Assembly: GCA_902789415.1 (NCBI GenBank)
Contig: CADAOD010000038.1
Coordinates: 1 to 36,335, forward strand
Direction: 5' to 3'
Length of the DNA: 36,335 bases
From: an uncultured Prevotellaceae bacterium
GTDB lineage: Bacteria; Bacteroidota; Bacteroidia; Bacteroidales; Bacteroidaceae
Part shown: in pieces, positions 16,404 to 23,235 of the stretch
Position numbering within the stretch: the stretch's first letter is position 1
Layout: the number at the start of each line of letters is the position of its first letter
Notes under the pieces: generated by a model
Database searches by the model: none
The model's input: only the letters and a program-made list of their open reading frames with translations
What the model was told of the DNA's origin: nothing
Program-made: the position numbers and the translations under genes

Positions 16404-16913
16404 TTACTCGTAATATGTGATGGTGCGAGCCTCTTCCATTTCCTGGCCCATCATGCTCATCTTACGGCTTGTCCAGTTACCTTTATCGTCGAACTTATAG
16501 TCGGTTACAGGAATCTCAACATCCTGTCCCATCATGTTCATCTTAACGGTTTTAACCAGTCCTTTCTCATCGAACACAAAAGAAGTAGCAATATCCTGGC
16601 CCATAGCATTAACGGTTTGCTTTACCATTTGACCGTTCTCCCAGGTAAACTTAACCTCAGCCTCCTGGCCCTGCACGCTCATTTTTGCGCTCTGAATGTA
16701 GCCATTCTCATCGTACTTGGCATCGCTCAAGCCGTCCTGCTGCATCTTACCGTCCTGGGTAAAGTTAGTGGTACGTGGCATGCCCATTACAGATGTACTG
16801 ATTGATTTTACGGCGCCTTTTGCCTGATTTGCTTCAACGTCGTGGAACTTGGTTTGTGCTTGCATAGCTACGCACATAGCTAAAGCAGCAATCATCATTG
16901 TTAGTTTCTTCAT
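16404..16913 (-). CDS. Exported small protein with MGQ repeats, unknown function
   Basis: 169 aa. The first 20 residues are a signal peptide ending MQAQ, so the protein is exported. The remainder consists of imperfect repeats of about 23-27 residues, each with an M-x-M-M-G-Q or similar turn followed by acidic strand segments: MGM at 43-45, QGQ at 81-83, MGQ at 104-106, 128-130 and 155-157. Between them lie D-x-x-G turns (QDGKM, DENGYIQ, DEKGLV, DDKGNWTSR) that resemble YD/RHS-like or MORN-like beta repeats. I do not recognise a named family. It has its own promoter and terminator and is therefore monocistronic. Confidence 0.8.
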   Translation of the reverse strand: MKKLTMMIAALAMCVAMQAQTKFHDVEANQAKGAVKSISTSVMGMPRTTNFTQDGKMQQDGLSDAKYDENGYIQSAKMSVQGQEAEVKFTWENGQMVKQTVNAMGQDIATSFVFDEKGLVKTVKMNMMGQDVEIPVTDYKFDDKGNWTSRKMSMMGQEMEEARTITYYE

Positions 16914-16972
16914 TTCTGAAAAATTTTATTTAATAGGTTATACATAGTTGATAATTTAAAAATTATCGACGA

Positions 16973-17004
16973 CAAAGGTAAGCTAAATTTTGCGAACCAC
17001 CAAA
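16973..17004 (-). promoter_or_regulatory. Promoter of small MGQ-repeat protein
   Basis: On the minus strand: TTTGGTGGTT (from 17004), 20 bp between boxes, TACCTTTG (16980-16973), about 60 bp before the start codon. Confidence 0.8.
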
Positions 17005-17042
17005 CTAATTTGCTTTTTTCTGCGATTAATTTTATAAAACAT

Positions 17043-17073
17043 AAAAAGGCGAGCATTCACTGCTAGCCTTTTT
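17043..17073 (-). terminator. Hairpin terminator downstream of prmA and orphan promoter
   Basis: Arms AAAAAGGCGAGC and GCTAGCCTTTTT, one mismatch, loop of 7 nt; T-run on either strand, so it may act in both directions. Confidence 0.8.
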
Positions 17074-17120
17074 ACTAAAAAACTAAATTAATCAACCATA
17101 AACCTTAACCATTAAAATCG
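17043..17120 (-). ncRNA. Possible small RNA or prmA trailer with six-codon ORF
   Basis: A complete promoter (17125-17156) is followed only about 50 bp later by a hairpin with a T-run (17043-17073), giving a predicted transcript of roughly 75-80 nt on the minus strand. Inside is a mini-ORF, ATG at 17112 coding MVKVYG then TGA. No longer gene fits. The hairpin would also end prmA read-through transcripts. Prediction from sequence only. Confidence 0.4.
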
Positions 17121-17124
17121 GGTG

Positions 17125-17156
17125 CAAAGGTAGTTATTTCAATTGTAACCACCAAA
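17125..17156 (-). promoter_or_regulatory. Orphan promoter downstream of prmA
   Basis: On the minus strand: TTTGGTGGTTA (from 17156), 20 bp between boxes, TACCTTTG (17132-17125). Both boxes are perfect, yet no protein gene of normal size follows before the terminator. Confidence 0.7.
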
Positions 17157-17197
17157 TGTTTTGGTGTAACGTTAACAATATTTATATTAACTACATT

Positions 17198-18040
17198 TTA
17201 ATGCTTTAGCACCAAGCAAGCCCAGTCCTGGTCGGTAGTCTTCGATACAAACTCCAGTCCGATGGAATGGGCTTTTTCTAACAAAATCTCGCAATCGTCT
17301 GAGTAGAAACCACTTAGGATTAGGAGCGAGCCCTCGTGCATCTTGCTCACAAACTTTGGCATGTCGGCCAAAAGGATGTTGCGGTTGATGTTTGCCAGCA
17401 CGATATCAAAATTTCCGTCGATGGTGTCGATAACACTTGCATCGCCCAAAAGCGAGGTAAATCGGTCGTCAACACGATTAATCACAGCGTTATGACGTGC
17501 ATTATCTGCGCTCCACTCATCGATATCATAACCCACAGCCTCGCTTGCACCCAACTTCAGGGCGCAGATTGAGAGTATGCCCGTACCTGTGCCACAATCC
17601 AGCACACGTCCCTTAGCTAACTTCAGCAGCTGGGTGCAAATCATACGGGTGGTTTCGTGGGTACCTGTGCCGAAGGCCAGCTTGGCATCGATTTCAATCT
17701 GCACCTTACTATCCACCTCGGGCAGATGGCGTCCATCATGAATTACAAGTTGGTCGGCAATCACAATCGGCTCAAAACCCTCTTGCTCCCATTGTTCGTT
17801 CCAGTCGCGATCCTCGGCCTCGCGTACATTATATATAATAGAGGTACCCTCGAATGGAAAATCCTCTATACACGCACGCAGCGTATCTTCGTCGAAAAGC
17901 GACTGCTGTACGTAACCCTTCAAACCTGTTTCGGTATCCTCGAAAGTTTCGAAACCAGCCTCGCCAGCTAACGAGGCAAACAGGTCGGCTGCGTCGACCG
18001 AAAAGGGCGAAATGGTGAATTCTACTTCAAAATACTTCAT
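17198..18040 (-). CDS. prmA: Ribosomal protein L11 methyltransferase
   Basis: Methylates lysines and the N-terminus of ribosomal protein L11 with S-adenosylmethionine in the cytoplasm. 280 aa, normal for PrmA. A small N-terminal substrate-recognition domain (FEVEFTISPFSVDAADLFAS...) is followed by IDAKLAFGTGTHETTRMICT, the family signature, then the cofactor motif VLDCGTGTGILSICALKLGA and the DIVLANINRNILLADMP post-motif (NPPY-equivalent). A TAATTTTG box (18061-18068, minus strand) lies 21 bp upstream of the start and may be its -7 element. Confidence 0.95.
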   Translation of the reverse strand: MKYFEVEFTISPFSVDAADLFASLAGEAGFETFEDTETGLKGYVQQSLFDEDTLRACIEDFPFEGTSIIYNVREAEDRDWNEQWEQEGFEPIVIADQLVIHDGRHLPEVDSKVQIEIDAKLAFGTGTHETTRMICTQLLKLAKGRVLDCGTGTGILSICALKLGASEAVGYDIDEWSADNARHNAVINRVDDRFTSLLGDASVIDTIDGNFDIVLANINRNILLADMPKFVSKMHEGSLLILSGFYSDDCEILLEKAHSIGLEFVSKTTDQDWACLVLKH

Positions 18041-18070
18041 ATAATCGTTAATTTTTGAGGCAAAATTACA

Positions 18071-18117
18071 AAAATTAGGGAAAATCCTATCATAAGTTAG
18101 GGTTTTTCCCTATTTTT
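18071..18117. promoter_or_regulatory. Inverted repeat between divergent prmA and aromatic-protein gene
   Basis: AAAATTAGGGAAAA (18071-18084) is mirrored by TTTTTCCCTATTTTT (18103-18117), with a second TCCTA/TTAGG pair nested inside. It lies between divergent -7-like boxes (TAATTTTG minus at 18061-18068 and TATTTTTG plus at 18134-18141), so it is placed as an operator would be. Confidence 0.4.
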
Positions 18118-18169
18118 GCACAAAAATTCGTTGTATTTTTGCAACGTGAATCATTAAACGTAGAAGAAA

Positions 18170-19147
18170 ATGAAGAAACTGTTACTAATTTCAATGCTGA
18201 TCGGGGCCATGCCTTTGGCAATGATGGCTCAGGATGACGACCTCTATTTTGTACCCAAAAAGAAGAAGGTGCAGGTAGAGAAGGTGAAGGAAATTGCCCC
18301 CGTGGGTGCTCCAAAGCCAAAAGCCAAAAGCAGCTACGAGGTGATTGACGGTGATACTACCAATTTGGATGTAATCGACTTTACCGAGGGTAGAGGTATT
18401 TATCCTGCCGACTCGGTTGAGACTGAGGATTACGCCCTGACCAAGAACATGGTCCGCTTTGATGACTACGATGTGAGCAGTAACGCTGCTTTCTGGGCTG
18501 GTTATCGTGCTGGTTCAAGTACTTGGGCTTGGCATTCGCCTTGGTACTATAGTCGTTACGGTTGGTACGATCCCTGGTATTATGGTTCGTGGTATAGCTC
18601 TTGGTATAGCTGGTACGATCCATATTATTATGGATGGTACGATCCTTGGTATTATGGATCATGGGGCTGGGGCTGGCCATACTACGGCTATTACGGCTAC
18701 TATGCATGGCATTCGCCTTATTACTATTATGGTTACCCATATTATTATGGTGGTGGCGGTGGCCGAAGCCATTACTACGGCCGCACAGGTAATGCCGGAA
18801 CCATCGATATTACTGGTCGCACAAGCAATCGTGGCGCCTATCGCAACACTGTTACCAACAGCAGTTCGCGTATGAGTAGCTTGCGAGATCGAGCCAGTCG
18901 TATGAGTGGTGGTCGTGTATATAACAGCGGTAACACCGAGCGCAGCAGCTCAGGCAACTTCAGCGGTCGCCGTGGTGGTAGCAACTCAAGCTATTCGTCA
19001 TCAAGTCGCTCAAGCTCTACTTACAGTAGTCCAAGTCGCTCATCGGGCAGCAGCTTTGGCAGCAGCAGTAGCAGCGGTAGCTTCGGAGGCTCACGCAGCT
19101 CTGGTGGCGGTGGCGGCGGTGGTAGCCGTATGGGCGGACGACGCTAA
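18170..19147 (+). CDS. Exported Tyr/Trp/Gly-rich low-complexity protein
   Basis: 325 aa. A signal peptide (1-20, ending MMAQ) leads into a charged segment with KKKK (31-34 region) and an acidic stretch. Residues 121-200 hold about 29 Tyr and 13 Trp, more than half of the positions, with a clear 8-residue register: WYDPWYYG (132-139), SWYSSWYS (140-147), WYDPYYYG (148-155), WYDPWYYG (156-163). The C-terminal third is Ser/Gly/Arg-rich and ends GGGGGGGSRMGGRR. There is no transmembrane helix or known domain. The composition suggests a sticky, disordered or fibrous surface protein. The downstream OmpP1/FadL-like barrel gene, 73 bp away on the same strand, is likely co-transcribed. Confidence 0.8.
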   Translation: MKKLLLISMLIGAMPLAMMAQDDDLYFVPKKKKVQVEKVKEIAPVGAPKPKAKSSYEVIDGDTTNLDVIDFTEGRGIYPADSVETEDYALTKNMVRFDDYDVSSNAAFWAGYRAGSSTWAWHSPWYYSRYGWYDPWYYGSWYSSWYSWYDPYYYGWYDPWYYGSWGWGWPYYGYYGYYAWHSPYYYYGYPYYYGGGGGRSHYYGRTGNAGTIDITGRTSNRGAYRNTVTNSSSRMSSLRDRASRMSGGRVYNSGNTERSSSGNFSGRRGGSNSSYSSSSRSSSTYSSPSRSSGSSFGSSSSSGSFGGSRSSGGGGGGGSRMGGRR

Positions 19148-19220
19148 CATTCTTGCTTAGGCAAGCGAACAAGTTCGAGCGAAACATTAAAGATTAAACA
19201 TTAAACATTATAGTGCCATT

Positions 19221-20780
19221 ATGAAGAAGATTTTTTTGGCAGCGATGGCTATGGGCTTAGTTTTGCCGGCAGCTGCACAGGATACATACGAGAGCGCCCG
19301 CTTGTTGGGTAGCGATCTGAACGGAACCGCCCGCTATGTGGGTATGGGTGGAGCGATGGAGGCATTGGGTGCCGATATCTCAACCATGGGTACTAACCCT
19401 GCTGGTATCGGATTGTTCCGTCACTCTACAGCCAGTTTAAGTTTCGGCGTGGTTTCGCAGGCCGACGCTAAGGAGTTCGACGGACTGAATAAAACCAATA
19501 TGAGCTTTGATCAGGCTGGATTTGTTTACTCGGCTCGCGTTAGTCCCACCTCTTTTATTAATGTGGGCTTCAACTACCACAAGAGTAAGAACTTCGACCA
19601 GATTCTGTCGGCAGCCAACTCGTTGCGCAACTGCTCGCAGAACGGATTGACCTACGCGAAGGGGCTGAAGTATTACGAGCTCGAAAAGAACAAGCAAGGC
19701 GATGTAATAGGATGGGAGGGCGATTATCGTTCGTATCGCTTTAACCAGGCCGATTATATGAATGCCAATGTGTACTTGCTCGAAAACGACGGCGATGACT
19801 ATAATTTTTATTGGAGCGGAGCCGATGCTTACAGCTTTGATCGTGCCCATCGAGGTTGGATTGCCGATTACGACTTTAACCTGAGCGGAAACTACGATGA
19901 CCGTTTCTTCTGGGGATTGACAGTTGGCATTCAGGATGTACACTATAAAGGCTACTCAGAGTATGGCGAGTCGCTTGTTAGCGCCGATGGTGCCAATGAA
20001 GGTTCGCTGGCCTATGGCGATGAGCGCAAGATTACCGGTACTGGTGTAAACCTTAAGTTTGGTATGATTATTCGTCCTGCTGAGGAGAGTCCATTCCGTA
20101 TCGGTGCTTACATCCACACACCAACTTGGTACGAGCTTACCTCGAGCAACTCGAGTGTGATGCTTAATAATGGTATGCATGGTGCCTGGAATGAGGGTCA
20201 GTGTCAGGAGAGTTACGACTTTGCTTACCACACACCTTGGAAGTTTGGTTTGAGCATGGGTACTACCGTTGGAACCGAGTTTGCTTTTGGTGCCGGTTAC
20301 GAGTACACCGATTACAGCGCCAGTCAGAACCGCATCATCGATGGTTACGACTATTACGACAATGCCGAGACCTCAAAGGATATCGCCATGAAGACTAATA
20401 CCGAGCGCTCGCTCAAGGGTGTTTCTACCTTCAAGTTGGGTATGGAGTACAAGCCCGTTCCCGATGTAGCTCTCCGTTTGGGTTACAACTACCTTACCAG
20501 CGGCTACAAGATGGATGGTGTTCGCGATATGACTGTGGATAGCCCTGGTAATATGTACGCTTCTACCACCGATTACGTAAACTGGAAGGATACCCAGCGC
20601 CTTACTTGCGGTATAGGTTTCAAGGTTGGTAAGATGAATATCGACCTGGCCTATCAGCTGAGCAAAACCGACGGTGAGTTCCACCCATTCCAGGCTTACG
20701 AGAGTGGTATTGATACTGGCGTTACCAAGGTTACCAATAAGCGTAATCAGGGATTGCTTACTATCGGATACACTTTCTAA
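19221..20780 (+). CDS. OmpP1/FadL-family outer-membrane protein
   Basis: 519 aa. A signal peptide (1-19, ending PAAAQ) precedes the beta barrel. The N-terminal segment ARYVGMGGAMEALGADISTMGTNPAGIGLF is typical of the OmpP1/FadL/TodX family, where an N-terminal hatch contains the NPAG motif. The rest has alternating aromatic/polar strands and closes with a C-terminal strand ending in Phe (LLTIGYTF), as needed for barrel assembly. Family members import hydrophobic compounds such as fatty acids or aromatic molecules; Bacteroidota forms are often called hemin receptor without proof. A perfect terminator lies about 60 bp after the stop. Confidence 0.85.
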   Translation: MKKIFLAAMAMGLVLPAAAQDTYESARLLGSDLNGTARYVGMGGAMEALGADISTMGTNPAGIGLFRHSTASLSFGVVSQADAKEFDGLNKTNMSFDQAGFVYSARVSPTSFINVGFNYHKSKNFDQILSAANSLRNCSQNGLTYAKGLKYYELEKNKQGDVIGWEGDYRSYRFNQADYMNANVYLLENDGDDYNFYWSGADAYSFDRAHRGWIADYDFNLSGNYDDRFFWGLTVGIQDVHYKGYSEYGESLVSADGANEGSLAYGDERKITGTGVNLKFGMIIRPAEESPFRIGAYIHTPTWYELTSSNSSVMLNNGMHGAWNEGQCQESYDFAYHTPWKFGLSMGTTVGTEFAFGAGYEYTDYSASQNRIIDGYDYYDNAETSKDIAMKTNTERSLKGVSTFKLGMEYKPVPDVALRLGYNYLTSGYKMDGVRDMTVDSPGNMYASTTDYVNWKDTQRLTCGIGFKVGKMNIDLAYQLSKTDGEFHPFQAYESGIDTGVTKVTNKRNQGLLTIGYTF

Positions 20781-20842
20781 TTATTGAAGATTGAAAGATT
20801 TTGAGGTATAAAAAATAAAAAACTGAAAGTTTTTATGGATAA

Positions 20843-20877
20843 AAATACGGCTTATGCAAATTAAGCCGTATTTTTTT
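20843..20877 (+). terminator. Terminator after OmpP1/FadL gene
   Basis: Perfect hairpin AAATACGGCTTA (20843-20854) with TAAGCCGTATTT (20862-20873), loop of 7, then a T-run to 20877. Its last T bases are also the -33 box of the iorA promoter. Confidence 0.92.
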
Positions 20878-20906
20878 GGCTGTTTGCGTAAAAATGCCTA
20901 CCTTTG
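20875..20906 (+). promoter_or_regulatory. iorAB promoter
   Basis: TTTGGCTGTTT (from 20875), 20 bp between boxes, TACCTTTG (20899-20906). It begins inside the T-tract of the preceding terminator; the start codon is 50 bp downstream. Confidence 0.8.
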
Positions 20907-20956
20907 CCCGTGATATATAAACTGTAAATAGTAAAACGTAAAATAGTCACTTTAAA

Positions 20957-22558
20957 ATGAAAAAGCTTTTATTGGGAGACGAGGCAATTGCTCAAGGCGC
21001 AATCGATGCTGGCTTGAGTGGTGTATATGCCTATCCCGGCACTCCATCAACGGAGATTACTGAGTATATCCAGGAGTCGGCCATTGCCAAAGAGCGCAAC
21101 ATTCACCGCCGTTGGAGCACTAATGAAAAAACGGCTATGGAGGCTGCACTCGGTATGTCGTATATGGGCAAGAGGGCGCTGGTGTGTATGAAACATGTAG
21201 GATTGAACGTTTGCGCCGATCCGTTTGTTAACTCGGCTATGACGGGTACCAACGGTGGTGTTGTGGTTCTGGTGGCCGACGATCCATCGATGCACTCATC
21301 GCAGGACGAGCAGGACTCACGTTTCTACGCTAAGTTTGCCATGATTCCTACTTTGGAGCCCAGCTCGCAGCAGGAGGCCTACGATATGATACAGGAGGCT
21401 TTCGACCTTTCGGAGCAGTTGCATCTGCCCATTCTGATGCGTGTTACCACCCGTATGGCTCACAGTCGTGCGGTGGTTGAGGTAAAAGATGAGCCTCGCG
21501 CACAGAACGAGCTCAACTACGATGCTCAGGCCAGCAACTGGGTGTTGCTGCCAGCCTTTGCCCGCAAGCGTAATGTAGTAGTAACCGGACAGCAGCCTTT
21601 GTTAGAGCAGATGGCTGTTGAGAGCAAATATAATAAATATATCGATGGCGCCGACCACAAGTTGGGTATCATCGCCAGCGGTATTGCCTACAACTACCTG
21701 ATGGAGTGCTATCCCGAGGGTTGTCCTTTCCCCGTACTCAAGATTTCGCAGTATCCTATCCCCAAGAAGCTCATCCGTCGTATGACCGATGATTGCGAGC
21801 AAGTGCTGATAGCCGAAGAGGGTCAGCCATTCATCGAGGATCAGATTCGTGGTGTGATGCCTGGCAACGCAATCATCAAGGGACGTTTGACAGGCGAGCT
21901 GCCTCGTACAGGCGAGTTGAATCCCGACTTCCTGAAGAAAGCACTCGGACTTGAGAGCAGCGAGAGCTATGCACCTTGCGAGGATGTAACCCCACGTCCA
22001 CCTGCACTGTGTCAGGGTTGTGGACACCGTGATGTTTACACCGCTCTGAACGAGGTGCTGAAGGAGTATCCTAACGCCCGCGTGTTTGGCGATATCGGTT
22101 GTTACACACTCGGATTCCTGCCTCCATATAAGGCCATCCACAGTTGCGTAGATATGGGAGCATCTATCACTATGGCCAAGGGTGCCAGCGATGCTGGTCA
22201 GTGGCCCGCTGTAGCTATCATCGGCGACTCTACCTTTACCCACAGCGGTATGACCGGTTTGCTGGATGCTATCAACGAGAATGCTGATATCACCGTGATT
22301 ATCAGCGATAACCTGACTACCGCTATGACAGGCGGACAGGATTCGGCTGGTACCAATAAGTTCGAGGCTATCTGTAAGGGCCTGGGCCTCTCAGAGGATC
22401 ACCTCAAGGTGGTTAACCCCATCCCCAAGAACATGCCCGAGATTACAGCAACCATCCGCGAGGAGATTAACTTCCATGGTGTTTCGGTCATCATTCCTCG
22501 TCGTGAGTGCATGCAAACGCTGCAGCGCCACCTCAAGCAAAAGAAAGCCAATAAATAA
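20957..22558 (+). CDS. iorA: Indolepyruvate:ferredoxin oxidoreductase alpha subunit (no ferredoxin domain)
   Basis: Thiamine-pyrophosphate enzyme that interconverts aryl pyruvates and aryl-acetyl-CoA with ferredoxin. 533 aa. N-terminal pyruvate-oxidoreductase domain: GVYAYPGTPSTEITE, then MKHVGLNVCADPFVNS. The thiamine-binding domain has LCQGCGHRDVY, GDIGCYTLGFLPPY and AIIGDSTFTHSGMTGL...ISDNLTTAMTGG, the GDS...DN metal/diphosphate site. Archaeal IorA goes on with a ferredoxin domain with two four-cysteine motifs (about 60-90 residues); here the protein ends soon after IIPRRECMQTLQRHLK, so electrons must pass to a separate ferredoxin. Cotranscribed with iorB, 18 bp away. Confidence 0.93.
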   Translation: MKKLLLGDEAIAQGAIDAGLSGVYAYPGTPSTEITEYIQESAIAKERNIHRRWSTNEKTAMEAALGMSYMGKRALVCMKHVGLNVCADPFVNSAMTGTNGGVVVLVADDPSMHSSQDEQDSRFYAKFAMIPTLEPSSQQEAYDMIQEAFDLSEQLHLPILMRVTTRMAHSRAVVEVKDEPRAQNELNYDAQASNWVLLPAFARKRNVVVTGQQPLLEQMAVESKYNKYIDGADHKLGIIASGIAYNYLMECYPEGCPFPVLKISQYPIPKKLIRRMTDDCEQVLIAEEGQPFIEDQIRGVMPGNAIIKGRLTGELPRTGELNPDFLKKALGLESSESYAPCEDVTPRPPALCQGCGHRDVYTALNEVLKEYPNARVFGDIGCYTLGFLPPYKAIHSCVDMGASITMAKGASDAGQWPAVAIIGDSTFTHSGMTGLLDAINENADITVIISDNLTTAMTGGQDSAGTNKFEAICKGLGLSEDHLKVVNPIPKNMPEITATIREEINFHGVSVIIPRRECMQTLQRHLKQKKANK

Positions 22559-22576
22559 TAATAGCAAAATAAAACG

Positions 22577-23149
22577 ATGAAAACAGATATAATTCTTTGT
22601 GGAGTAGGCGGTCAGGGAATCCTCTCGATTGCTACCATCATTGGCGAGGCTGCTATGAAGGAGAACCTCTATATCAAGCAGGCCGAGGTACACGGTATGA
22701 GTCAGCGTGGTGGCGACGTACAGTCGAACCTGCGCATCTCGAGCAACCCCATCAGCAGCGATTTGATTCCGCTGGGTGGTGCCGATGTCATCATCTCGAT
22801 GGAACCCATGGAGGCCCTGCGCTATCTGCCGTTCTTGGCTAAGGATGGTTGGATTATCACTTCGAGTGCTCCTTTCGTTAATATCCCTAACTATCCTGAT
22901 ATTGAGAAGATTAAGCAGGATTTGGAGAACGTAAAGAATGTGATTGTGCTGGATATCGAACAGGCTGCCAAGGATAACGGCGTGCCCCGTTCGGCCAACG
23001 TTATTCTGCTAGGTGCCGCCCAGAAGGCATTGGGCATCGAGTACGATAAGTTAGAGGATGCCATCCGTCGTGTCTTCGCCCGCAAAGGCGATGCCATCGT
23101 CGATGCTAACATCAAGGCCCTCGCCATCGGTAAAGCCGCGCAGAAATAA
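22577..23149 (+). CDS. iorB: Indolepyruvate:ferredoxin oxidoreductase beta subunit
   Basis: 190 aa, the gamma-type 2-oxoacid oxidoreductase domain that completes the IorA active site and binds CoA. Signature blocks are ILCGVGGQGILSIATIIGEAA, QAEVHGMSQRGGDVQSNLR and GGADVIISMEPMEALRYLP, followed by RSANVILLGAAQKALG. It has no iron-sulfur motif of its own. An inverted repeat of 25-base arms separates it from the aminotransferase gene, and the spacing (86 bp) leaves co-transcription open but likely. Confidence 0.95.
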   Translation: MKTDIILCGVGGQGILSIATIIGEAAMKENLYIKQAEVHGMSQRGGDVQSNLRISSNPISSDLIPLGGADVIISMEPMEALRYLPFLAKDGWIITSSAPFVNIPNYPDIEKIKQDLENVKNVIVLDIEQAAKDNGVPRSANVILLGAAQKALGIEYDKLEDAIRRVFARKGDAIVDANIKALAIGKAAQK

Positions 23150-23155
23150 TCATTA

Positions 23156-23217
23156 AACACAGAGGTACAGAGATACAGAGGATTTATTTAAACTCTGTAC
23201 CTTTGTGCCTCTGTGTT
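23156..23217. repeat. Inverted repeat of CACAGAG family, copies 2 and 3
   Basis: Arms at 23156-23180 and 23193-23217 match in 22 of 25 bases when one is reversed, with a 12-nt loop. The same 25-bp sequence occurs at 9166-9190. It lies between iorB and the aminotransferase gene, so a strong hairpin would form in a shared transcript. Confidence 0.8.
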
Positions 23218-23235
23218 GAAAATATATTATAATCA

